A DNA stretch of 22,215 bases from a virus. The DNA lies in IMG/VR virus record IMGVR_UViG_3300017738_000044, positions 1 through 22,215 of that record; one strand, 5' to 3'. A model generated the notes under the pieces. It did no database searches, was not told the origin of the DNA, and saw only the letters and a list, made by a program, of their open reading frames with translations. Below, piece after piece: positions 5,929 to 13,193 of the stretch (position 1 is its first letter; the number at the start of each line of letters is the position of its first letter). A program made the translations under genes and the position numbers.

Positions 5929-8422
5929 CCTGATCCAACGTCACTTCGAAAACAGTCTGGCCATCTACCAAGGTTTTCTTGACGTTTTGGACGTTGTAGA
6001 GGTTGCCTTTAGGCATAAGCACTTCAGCTTCTTTTTGAAATCTTGAGTGCGCTGCAATCGGCACACCGTTTTTGTTTTTCATTTTCCACAGGATGCCAAC
6101 CTCTCCATCCTCAAAGAAGTTTTGGGCCTGATCTGAGTTGGTGGTCCAACTGTCGTAAGTCGGTGTCCTGCGTCCGTTAGCAACCGACTTGATCATGCTC
6201 TCAGCGTCGGCCACACTGTTTACCGCATTGCCTCGCAAAACCTCGCCTTGATACTTAGGCGCGTTTTTAACAAACGTATCCAGGTTCTTTTCCAACGTTT
6301 CATAGTCGTAAAAAACATCGCCTTGCTTTTTCTTTTTATTCCAACGTTCAACCTTGCTGACTTCATACGCCGTCAGGTTTTTAGTGGGCACACGACTAAG
6401 TTGCTCGTTCCGCAACCCGGTGTAAGCCATATTTGTCCAATCTTGAATGCCTTGTTTGGCTTCGTCAAAAGCGGCCTCAGTTTTAAAGCCATATTCCTTA
6501 TAAAGACTGCTTTGGTGCTCGAAAGAAACATCGCTGACCTTCCCTGACTTGGCTTGTTGTGATGCTTTATCAGCCAGAAGTTTGTTTTTCTTGGCGATCA
6601 ACTCTTTTGTTTTTTTGAACGCCCCAGGATCAACCTTTGACTTAAGCAGCTCAGGCGTCAAAAATTTCAGTTCCTTTGTTACAGAAGCCAGTTCAACGTC
6701 AAAATCAACTGTCGGCGTTTCTACCTTCGCTACTGGCTTGGGCTTTGGCTTAGCCACAGCTTTGGTTTTTGGCTTGGGTTTGGGTTTGACTTTTGCAAAC
6801 TTCTCAGTGGTACTCAGCCCTGACTTTTGCTTGGCATCAGCAATCAAGCCGACAAAATCCGTATCCTTTGGCACGCCTTTATCAACCATCGCCTCGATGC
6901 GTTTCTTATCGCTTCTTAAAGCTGGATCCTGCATCACCTGTTTGGCGATCTTTTCATTCTTGGTCAGAATTTTTGTAGTGGGTTTTGCTTTAGGGGCCGC
7001 AGCTTTCTTGCTCTTTGTGATCTTGTCCGGCTCCCCATATCGAGAACGCAGCTGCTTCAGGCTCACCTCTGAGCCGTCCTCACGCATGAACCGCTTCATC
7101 GCCCCATCTGGGCCATAGCGATCAGCCAAGCGGTTGTAATAACGGGCCTTCTCAAATGCCCCAGGCGTTGCCTTACCACCGTTCAGCATCCGCGCCTGAG
7201 CAGGACTGGCGTCAAACCTTGATTTCTTGCCCGCCTTAGTCGTGCCTCGAAGGTCGTACAGGTGCTGTGCTGCGCTAGTGCCTACAGGCACCCGGCCACC
7301 CTTGGGGTCTGAACTAGACGGCGTGCCCTCTTTTGTCGGCCGATATCCAATCTTTGAGCTAGGTGGTGGAATATCAATCCCAAATTTCTTGGATGCGCCC
7401 GCGTAATCAATCACCGGCACTGTTGTAGATCTGCAGCCGAAATGTGGTGGGCTTGACGGTGTTGGTCCTTTGCCGTAAAAGAACTCCTTCTGATCCAGGT
7501 TGCGACAAATCGCCGTGGTGTTGCTATCCAGCGTGGCATTCCATCTGTACTTCTTCGTAAGGTTTGGATTGGCCTTATAAACCTGCAGGCTGGCAGCGTT
7601 TGATGTGGCGTTGACGCTGGTCCTAACCAACGTCCGCACCTGATGCTTTGCCATCTTCCAGGCGTTGCCCTGCTGAGCCAAGGCCACCTGACGTGGGGTA
7701 AGTGCCTCAGTTGAAAAGCCCAGCTCTCCATACAAAGACCGTGCAATTGACTCTGTGCTCTCACCTGTAAGCACGCCATCCAACACCGCACGAGAGAACA
7801 GCTCACCTTGGCGTTCAGCTAAACCGCGAAATGCTTTGACAATGCTGGTGCCATCAGGCATCCGAATCACAGCGCCCTGCCGTGCCGTCAGCTTCATCAC
7901 TGAACCTGGCCCCTTCACCGCTTCCTCAAAGCTTTCCTGCAAAAGGTTGGTGCCTACATCCAGTGGGTCAGCTTTCACCACAGCCTTGGCGAAGGACTCC
8001 GTGACCTCGACCGTCCGTACCTGGGTCTTGACCGCTGCAGGCACTACCCGTTGCAGTTCCGCCTTGGCAAACGCAACCTCAACATCAGCCAAACCATCCA
8101 GCTGTTGAACCAACTCATTGATGCTTTGCCCGGACCACTTCTTCATGGCGTCCAGGTTTTGCTTGATGAGGGCCCGCATCCGTGCAGCCTTGAACTGCGG
8201 CTTTTTGCTGCTAGGCATCTTGTCGATGCGCTCTAGCTCACGCACCGCCTTGACGATCTGCCGTCGGTAAGACTCCAGCAGCTTGTTAGCCACGCCATTG
8301 CTAAACCGATTTAGATCTAACGCCTTGCGGTAGTAGCTCTCAGGCACTCCCGCAACGCCACCAGGCTTGATGGTGTTATCAAGGAACCTGACCTGTTCCC
8401 CAGCACTAGGCGATGCAGTCAC
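5918..8422 (-). CDS. MuF minor head protein fused to ADP-ribosyltransferase-like domain
   Basis: This 834-residue protein starts at GTG 8422, overlapping the upstream stop (GTGA). Residues 1-240 are helical. Residues about 255-340 form the Phage_Mu_F (SPP1 gp7-like) domain, with HQVRTLVRTSVNATSNAASL, ICRNLDQKEF and a closing PHFGCRST (Cys306, His327, Cys330, Arg331). A Lys/Pro linker (about 545-570, PKPKPKTKAVAKPKPKP) leads to a C-terminal domain with three features of R-S-E ADP-ribosyltransferases: Arg730 in GEVLRGN, YDSWTTN with Ser758, and KEAEVLMP with the ExE pair Glu798 and Glu800. MuF proteins attach to the portal inside the head, so the domain could be injected with the DNA. The MuF call is strong; the transferase call rests on motif order and spacing, and the target is unknown. 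Confidence 0.85.
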   Translation of the reverse strand: MTASPSAGEQVRFLDNTIKPGGVAGVPESYYRKALDLNRFSNGVANKLLESYRRQIVKAVRELERIDKMPSSKKPQFKAARMRALIKQNLDAMKKWSGQSINELVQQLDGLADVEVAFAKAELQRVVPAAVKTQVRTVEVTESFAKAVVKADPLDVGTNLLQESFEEAVKGPGSVMKLTARQGAVIRMPDGTSIVKAFRGLAERQGELFSRAVLDGVLTGESTESIARSLYGELGFSTEALTPRQVALAQQGNAWKMAKHQVRTLVRTSVNATSNAASLQVYKANPNLTKKYRWNATLDSNTTAICRNLDQKEFFYGKGPTPSSPPHFGCRSTTVPVIDYAGASKKFGIDIPPPSSKIGYRPTKEGTPSSSDPKGGRVPVGTSAAQHLYDLRGTTKAGKKSRFDASPAQARMLNGGKATPGAFEKARYYNRLADRYGPDGAMKRFMREDGSEVSLKQLRSRYGEPDKITKSKKAAAPKAKPTTKILTKNEKIAKQVMQDPALRSDKKRIEAMVDKGVPKDTDFVGLIADAKQKSGLSTTEKFAKVKPKPKPKTKAVAKPKPKPVAKVETPTVDFDVELASVTKELKFLTPELLKSKVDPGAFKKTKELIAKKNKLLADKASQQAKSGKVSDVSFEHQSSLYKEYGFKTEAAFDEAKQGIQDWTNMAYTGLRNEQLSRVPTKNLTAYEVSKVERWNKKKKQGDVFYDYETLEKNLDTFVKNAPKYQGEVLRGNAVNSVADAESMIKSVANGRRTPTYDSWTTNSDQAQNFFEDGEVGILWKMKNKNGVPIAAHSRFQKEAEVLMPKGNLYNVQNVKKTLVDGQTVFEVTLDQVSP

Positions 8423-8688
8423 AAGCCCTCCAGGCCTAATTCGGCAGGGTCACAATCCACATAAACAGACACGTCAGCACCTTCCCGCAATGCTGTACCC
8501 ACTACGGCTGTGAACTTGGCTGTATTAACAACCCAATCGGGGCTTTCCCTCAACCTTGTTTCTTGAATCCCGCTGATTTGGCCGTTGTCGTACCAAGTAG
8601 TTCTCACGATCCCAAAATGTGGGCCCACACAGCTGCCCTGAAACACAAATAGGTTCCGCTCTCGACGTTCCGGTTTATTCCGCCACAT
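8419..8688 (-). CDS. Hypothetical protein between portal and MuF
   Basis: This 89-residue protein begins MWRNKPERRERNLFVFQGS and has beta-type segments (FGIVRTTWYDNGQISGIQET, then FTAVVGTALREGADVSVYV). It is not recognised. The start overlaps the portal gene's 3' end by 14 bases and its stop overlaps the MuF start (GTGA), so it is translated in series with both. Its place suggests a head-related role, but nothing in the sequence proves it. Confidence 0.6.
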   Translation of the reverse strand: MWRNKPERRERNLFVFQGSCVGPHFGIVRTTWYDNGQISGIQETRLRESPDWVVNTAKFTAVVGTALREGADVSVYVDCDPAELGLEGL

Positions 8689-10120
8689 CTTCTACGTCCT
8701 CATCCTCTTCTGGCAGCGTATCTTCTTCATCTTCTTCTGGCTCCTCTTCTGGTTCAGGCTCCTGCGTGCCTGATAAACCGCCCATTTCAAGCGCCTCAAG
8801 CTCTTCTTCAACGTCCAGATCATCAAGCACTTCTCCCTTGCTGAGTTCTTCAAGCAAGGTTTTCTGGGTGATAGTCCCGGCAGTGTAAAGCTGCAGCAAT
8901 GCTTGTATTTCTTGCGGCTGTAGACGTTGACCCAAAAAGTCCCGATTGACGTAAGCCGTACCAGGCTGGCTTTCGTTTAAATACTCAGCATGAAAACGTA
9001 AACAGTTATCCAGCAGATCTTGCATTTGCATCGCGATCAGCATCATGGTGCTGTCGCCCTGGCTGCGATCTATGCGCTTGGACTCGGCTGTTTCCGCTGA
9101 AAGCTTTTGACCTAGGACACTGGCCAACGCCAGCGTGTTGATCTCTTCCGCGATCCGGTCCAGGTGCTTGAACTGCGCCTCGTAACTATTGCCGGATGGC
9201 TCAACAAACGCAACTCGTGAATCTGTCGGCAGGCTCATGGCCTCCGATGGGCCAGCCGTTATTTCTTCCGCGCTAGGCGGCATTCCGTAGATAGCCAAGA
9301 AAGGCACCGCACTAATTCGCAACTGGTTGCTGAGATCAGAGCTGGCCTGATAGTGCTTGAGGTTCAGCTCTGCAATGTCGTTCATTGGTGGCCGCGACTC
9401 AAGCACGCCAAAGCGGTTGGAATATGCCACCGCAAACGGAATTTCTTTGACAGTCGTTGTGCCCTCGTCGAACAGCTTGAACTCACCGTCCTGTTCCTTG
9501 CGGTGAATCTCGTAAGCCCCAGGGGTCAGGACTCGAACTTGCTCAATTACCTTTTCCCCGTATTTACCATCGGGCTCAGTGATTGTTTCAAATAAACGCA
9601 GCTGAGTCAGCTTCTGTTCGCCGTAAATAATTTCACTTCGCCAGCCCAAAATATCTCTTGGGGTGTAGCGCACGTAGTACGGCCTACCGCTGCCATCAGA
9701 CGCAGCATCGACCAGAACACCGACATGGCCGTAACGCAGACAAACTCTCGTTGCTTCATACAAAAACTGCGTGATGTCGTTTCCCTGCAAATCTGCATCA
9801 AACAGCTGCTCTGAGATCGTGTCACTTACATCGGTCAATCTGACCGGCTTGCGGGTCAACATGCCCGCCAACATTTTTTCGATGCGAGCGTAAAAAGGGC
9901 TGAGACAGCTGATTTTTAAACGATTGTCATAGCTGAGGTCGTCTTCTCGTGGATACTGCGGCAAGAATTTTCTGTGTCCCTTCCGAAGGCCGTAAGTGCC
10001 CGATAACAGGACTTCAAGAAGGCTCCAATGGTCAGCCATGTTCATGTACGCCTGGTTAGGCGAATCAACAGTGCTGACGTTGCCAACACGCTTAGCGCCA
10101 CCAATCCCAGATGAATACAC
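8675..10120 (-). CDS. Portal protein (DUF4055 type)
   Basis: This 481-residue protein forms the dodecameric ring at the packaging vertex. The N-terminal third (HWSLLEVLLSGTYGLRKGHRKFLPQYP, then DDLSYDNRLKIS and PFYARIEKMLAGMLTRKPV) is typical of the DUF4055 portal family. YVRYTPRDILGWRSEI and NDIAELNLKHYQASSDLSNQL follow as expected. The last 45 residues are very acidic (long Glu/Asp run). The start is GTG at 10120, preceded by a purine-rich TAGGGGC. It lies between terminase and MuF, the standard head order. A 180-base gap with a hairpin separates it from the terminase gene. Confidence 0.9.
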   Translation of the reverse strand: MYSSGIGGAKRVGNVSTVDSPNQAYMNMADHWSLLEVLLSGTYGLRKGHRKFLPQYPREDDLSYDNRLKISCLSPFYARIEKMLAGMLTRKPVRLTDVSDTISEQLFDADLQGNDITQFLYEATRVCLRYGHVGVLVDAASDGSGRPYYVRYTPRDILGWRSEIIYGEQKLTQLRLFETITEPDGKYGEKVIEQVRVLTPGAYEIHRKEQDGEFKLFDEGTTTVKEIPFAVAYSNRFGVLESRPPMNDIAELNLKHYQASSDLSNQLRISAVPFLAIYGMPPSAEEITAGPSEAMSLPTDSRVAFVEPSGNSYEAQFKHLDRIAEEINTLALASVLGQKLSAETAESKRIDRSQGDSTMMLIAMQMQDLLDNCLRFHAEYLNESQPGTAYVNRDFLGQRLQPQEIQALLQLYTAGTITQKTLLEELSKGEVLDDLDVEEELEALEMGGLSGTQEPEPEEEPEEDEEDTLPEEDEDVEDVAE

Positions 10121-10172
10121 GGCTAAGCCCCTACCAATAATTTGATATTAATCGAGAGAACTGCAGACACAA

Positions 10173-10198
10173 GAAAGGGGCAGTTGCCTGCCCCTCTC
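10173..10198 (-). terminator. Hairpin between terminase and portal genes
   Basis: An eight-base perfect stem (AGGGGCAG, loop, CTGCCCCT at 10176-10195) extends to 10173-10198 with one mismatch. On the minus strand it is followed by TTCTTG, so it could act as a partial terminator or processing site after the terminase gene. The rest of the 10121-10300 gap shows no convincing gene on either strand. Confidence 0.5.
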
Positions 10199-10300
10199 AC
10201 TATTCAACTGGAAGGGGAGAACACAGTGTCTAGGGCAAGCCCTGACCCGATCCGTTTGGACTTTGATCCGGCAGCCCGCAGGCCAATTCCGATTCTGCAA

Positions 10301-11662
10301 TCAATATACTCTGATTCCAGTCCCACGCCCAGCCCGAAGATGTAGCGGGTTGTATAGAGCCCAAACGGCGTAGCCCAACGCGTCCGTTAAATGATCGTAG
10401 CCACCTTCCTTATCAGGTTGCTCAGGATTGCGCTCTGAATAACCCTGCAGCTCTAGGCACTCGATCATCTTTTCGCACTTAGCAAGGATCTGTAAACGGA
10501 CCTCACCCTTTCCGTTTACTAGCAGTGCCTGCAGCGCTGCCACTCTGTCCCTGATTAGGGGGTTACTTTTGCCTGCGATGACAGTGAGACCGGCCATTTG
10601 CAGCAGCTCAATGTCTGTTCTCGCGGCATTAGTGCTGCGGTTTGCGCCTGATGAGTCAGGGTAAACCTATACAGGAACTTGTAAGTGAGCTGATTTTTCT
10701 TTAATGGCTTTTGCCATTGAGTCGGTGTCATGGGCTTTCACTTCGTCGATTAAGAGAAATGAATTGCCCAGGCGTATCCCGCACACAGCGTTGCAATTAC
10801 CAATGTTGAAATCGCAACCCCAGTGGCGTGGCTCATTGTCCAAATTGACCGGGGCCGTCTCAATGACGTGCTTCGCTCGGTCAAAACGGTCGTAAACCTG
10901 GCCAGTGTTCAGGTTGACGAAGACTCCGTTCAGATAGGACTGAATGAGTTGCTCTGGGTAATTCTGGAGTAAAGAATCAATGAACCCTTCTGGGAGGTAA
11001 GGGTTGTCCGTAGTTTTAGCGCGAATCAACGCGGTGTCATCTCCTGCGTTTTTCTCAAAGGTGTCAAACGCCCAGCCGAAGCCTTCTGGCGTGGTGGCCG
11101 CATAGAACTGCTGGACGTTGCCAGAGCGCAGGCGAGCCAGTGCCATCCGCATGGCTTGGGTCGCAACTGATTTGTTTGCTGTATCAGCTTCGTCAAACCC
11201 AACAGCGCAAAGGTTCTGGCCACGGATGCGATTGGCCGTCTCCATGGTGCGAAGCAGGATGGTATGGGAGCCCTCGCGAAAATGGATCCGGTATTCCGGC
11301 AAGGGGCTTACACGAAAATCAAAAGGAATCTCAAATTTCGTAAGCAGCTCATCCATCTGGCGCATGAGAATATCTCTCAACATGGGCGCTATGGGTTCAA
11401 ACAAGGCAGAAACGTGGCCCACATTCAGGGCCGCCATGTGAAGGCTTTTGCAGATCAAGCCGTAGGTTTTGCCCGCTCCAAATCCACACACAAGGCCAAG
11501 TTTGCGGTGCTCTGTGTCCTGGCAAAAAGCAATTTGATGTGGAAGCAACTCTGCTTGCACACGCTGCAGAACTTCTGCGGTGGTCGGCTTGCTGAATCGC
11601 TGCAGCTCAAGGATCGGAGCCAGCAGCGGTTCACTGCCTACGACATCATCAACCAAACTCAT
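10301..11662 (-). CDS. terL: Terminase large subunit, interrupted by in-frame TAG
   Basis: The packaging motor ATPase and nuclease. Read through one amber codon at 10667-10669 it is 453 codons. The first 331 residues hold the Walker A motif GFGAGKT (60-66), Walker B with Asp157-Glu158 (AVGFDEAD), the coupling motif YAATTPEG (187-194), and nuclease residues Asp284 (WGCDFNIG) and Asp306 (LLIDEV). After TAG, the same frame continues VYPDSSGANRSTNAARTDI and reaches YDHLTDALGYAVW, whose Asp423/Asp427 supply the third nuclease carboxylate. A product ending at TAG would lack that part. There is no frameshift. The ATG overlaps the small subunit's stop (ATGA). The cause may be readthrough, mutation or sequencing error. 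Confidence 0.88.
10667..10669 (-). other. In-frame amber codon within terL
   Basis: The complement reads GTA TAG GTT TAC, between codons for VPV and VYPD. Frame is kept on both sides: 23 sense codons separate it from the next Met codon. TAG is an ordinary stop elsewhere in this window (genes ending at 4927, 14480, 16400, 17342 and 19867), so wholesale recoding is unlikely. Confidence 0.9.
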
Positions 11663-11982
11663 GACATCTCGAAGCGCAAAAGTCGGGCCTGTAACTCGAT
11701 GGCTTTAAGGGCTGTGCTGTATTGGCTTTTTGTGGTGGCTTTTCGTTGGATGTCTTTCAAGGCACAGAGCGATTCGTGGAGCCACTCAGGCCGCTCTAGC
11801 TCAGCGTCTAAGCGCTGGTGATCACGGGCCCGCTTGATGTATTCCTCCAGCTGGCGAGTGCTAAGGCCCCAGGCGTCCGCGCCATATTGCAGGATTTGAG
11901 TTCTGCTATTTCCTTCCAATAAAAGCTTGTAAACGGTATTTATCCGCTCATCTACTTGAATATTGGTCGATTTAGCAGCCAT
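11659..11982 (-). CDS. terS: Terminase small subunit
   Basis: This 107-residue helical protein is the likely DNA-recognition subunit of the packaging motor. The N-terminal part, INTVYKLLLEGNSRTQILQYGADAWGLSTRQLEEYIKRAR (about residues 14-53, a helix-turn-helix), is typical of phage small terminases. The C-terminal half is a helical oligomerisation region (LCALKDIQRKATTKSQYSTALKAIELQARLL). It overlaps the large subunit start by ATGA, the standard arrangement. Confidence 0.85.
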   Translation of the reverse strand: MAAKSTNIQVDERINTVYKLLLEGNSRTQILQYGADAWGLSTRQLEEYIKRARDHQRLDAELERPEWLHESLCALKDIQRKATTKSQYSTALKAIELQARLLRFEMS

Positions 11983-11991
11983 GCCCTGACG

Positions 11992-12249
11992 TTAACAGGG
12001 CTTGGAAGTTTGGTGAAGTGAATTAATGGCGACAGAGGTTATATGGAACGCCTGATCGCGTGAGAGAAAACCTTTGTATCTGTGATGAACTTCAGCGGCG
12101 GCCTTGTAAAGCTGCGAGGTGGAGGGCTTGAAATCCGAATTAGTCAAGTGGTCAATAACGACGTGCGAAAGCGGTTTTTGATTTTGCTCAGCGATGCGTT
12201 TGTAAGCGTCTAGCTGGTCTTGTTTTAGGTTGATTGTGACTTTAGCCAT
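11992..12249 (-). CDS. Ribbon-helix-helix DNA-binding protein
   Basis: This 85-residue protein begins AKVTINLKQDQLDAYKRIAEQNQKPLSHVVIDHL: a beta strand followed by two helices, the layout of ribbon-helix-helix (MetJ/Arc) domains, which bind DNA as dimers through the strand. The second half has several His and may be a second small domain. It lies nine bases upstream of the small terminase gene, so it could regulate the late genes or help packaging-site recognition; both are inference. No Shine-Dalgarno is visible before the ATG. Confidence 0.6.
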   Translation of the reverse strand: MAKVTINLKQDQLDAYKRIAEQNQKPLSHVVIDHLTNSDFKPSTSQLYKAAAEVHHRYKGFLSRDQAFHITSVAINSLHQTSKPC

Positions 12250-12280
12250 TAGGAGAAATGCAAAAAAAACAGTTAATTTT

Positions 12281-12478
12281 TTATTCAGGAATTTTTACTT
12301 GATCACCTATCCAGTGCAAATATGGGCCAATATTGACCTCTGGTTCCTGCGCGGTGTACCACCTGTAGTCACAGCTATTACAATGGCGACGGCGCACTAT
12401 TTCGTAAGGACCGTCAACAGTTCTTTTGGTCGTCACAACAGATACCCGTAGTGAATGGCATTTTGGACAATTTTTCAT
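12281..12478 (-). CDS. Zinc-ribbon protein, NrdR-like finger
   Basis: This 65-residue protein has a clear four-Cys zinc site: CPKC at residues 4-7 and CNSC about 30 residues later, framed as MKNCPKCHSLRV and RRRHCNSCDYRWYT. This resembles the zinc ribbon of NrdR and of small phage transcription regulators, without the NrdR ATP-cone, so I call it only zinc-ribbon. ATG 12478 is chosen because the zinc motif starts three codons later; a TTG at 12505 would add nine residues. The first 65 bases overlap the 3' end of the upstream gene in another frame. Eight T residues follow the stop on the coding strand. Confidence 0.65.
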   Translation of the reverse strand: MKNCPKCHSLRVSVVTTKRTVDGPYEIVRRRHCNSCDYRWYTAQEPEVNIGPYLHWIGDQVKIPE

Positions 12479-12668
12479 GAGCGGAAAGGCGAAGAATTTG
12501 ATCAATTTCTTTTAGTTGGCCCGAAATAAACTCATAAGTTGATTCAGGTAAGGGCTCAACATCTTCGAGGGTGTTATCAAGAACTGCACGCGATACGGCC
12601 AAAGATTCATCAAGAAGCGTTTGCAGGCGAAAGATTACAGGCCGTTGCCTGACTGTGTGGAGTTGCAT
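12414..12668 (-). CDS. Hypothetical helical protein
   Basis: This 84-residue protein begins MQLHTVRQRPVIFRLQTLLDES and is mostly helical (SRAVLDNTLEDV, then TYEFISGQLKEIDQILRLSAHEKL). It ends with a Cys-containing tail. It is not recognised. The ATG directly follows the stop of the upstream gene (TGAATG), suggesting coupled translation, while its own end overlaps the zinc-ribbon gene. Confidence 0.5.
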   Translation of the reverse strand: MQLHTVRQRPVIFRLQTLLDESLAVSRAVLDNTLEDVEPLPESTYEFISGQLKEIDQILRLSAHEKLSKMPFTTGICCDDQKNC

Positions 12669-13178
12669 TCAGTCGATTGAAGGTAGGAGCTGCTCGACGT
12701 TTTGGAGCTGCTCTTTCACGTCAGCAATGTATGCAGGCAGCAGTGGCTTAAGGCCAGTGCGGACTTGTTGTCTTAACGAGTTGATGTCACGGGCGGTGGC
12801 CTCCCAGTTGGCACGACGTTGACGGTGAATGTCGCGAATGGTGTCTTTGTCAACGTTGACGCCTATGGGTTGTTGACGACCACTTGTGTCAGTTGCGCGA
12901 ACACCTGTTGAATCACGAAAACCTGCGCGAGTTGTTTGGGCCTCGAAGTCCTGGGCCTCGTAAGCGGCAACGCAGTGACAGATAACGGCTAAATCTGAGC
13001 CACCATGCCGATGGATGTTGCCGTCGATAATTTCGGCGTCGTAATCGGGCAAGTAGTGGTTCAGGAGCCCGTCGCCATTGGTAACAATGCCAGTGTCGTA
13101 ACACGCGAAGCAGGAGACCTTCGGAGCGTAAAAGGTTGCATCACGGTCGAGGGACGACCGCTTGTGTGATGAAGTCAT
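12669..13178 (-). CDS. Cys-motif protein next to the replication initiator
   Basis: This 169-residue protein has a likely metal site formed by CFAC (Cys23, Cys26; context SCFACYDTGIV) and CHC (Cys67, Cys69). The CxxCxDTG form is seen in zinc fingers of DnaJ-like and some replication-associated proteins. The C-terminal half (residues 110-169) is helical and basic then amphipathic (TIRDIHRQRRANWEATARDIN). It lies 15 bases downstream of the initiator gene, so a replication role such as helicase loading is plausible but unproven. The bases before its ATG (AACCCCACCCC) resemble the leader found in the plus-strand cassettes, though less exactly. Confidence 0.55.
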   Translation of the reverse strand: MTSSHKRSSLDRDATFYAPKVSCFACYDTGIVTNGDGLLNHYLPDYDAEIIDGNIHRHGGSDLAVICHCVAAYEAQDFEAQTTRAGFRDSTGVRATDTSGRQQPIGVNVDKDTIRDIHRQRRANWEATARDINSLRQQVRTGLKPLLPAYIADVKEQLQNVEQLLPSID

Positions 13179-13193
13179 TGGCCAGGGGTGGGG

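Noticed and set aside
6549-7118. Long plus-strand open frame opposite the MuF gene
   Set aside because: It is the complement of the Lys/Pro-rich linker and nearby MuF sequence and has a low-complexity hydrophobic product; a shadow.
10142-10345. Plus-strand 67-codon frame in the terminase-portal gap
   Set aside because: Pro/Ser-rich product, no ribosome site, runs through the hairpin and into the end of terL; probably chance.
10667-10669. Genome-wide TAG recoding to a sense codon
   Set aside because: Genes ending at 4927, 14480, 16400, 17342 and 19867 use TAG as their natural stop, one right after a family-typical terminal residue.
10301-11662. TerL split by a frameshift or by an intron or intein
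   Set aside because: Both parts are in the same frame, and similarity to TerL resumes right after the single TAG; there is no inserted sequence.
11264-11821. Plus-strand open frame of 185 codons opposite the terminase genes
   Set aside because: It lies over two well-supported minus-strand genes and has no recognisable product or ribosome site.
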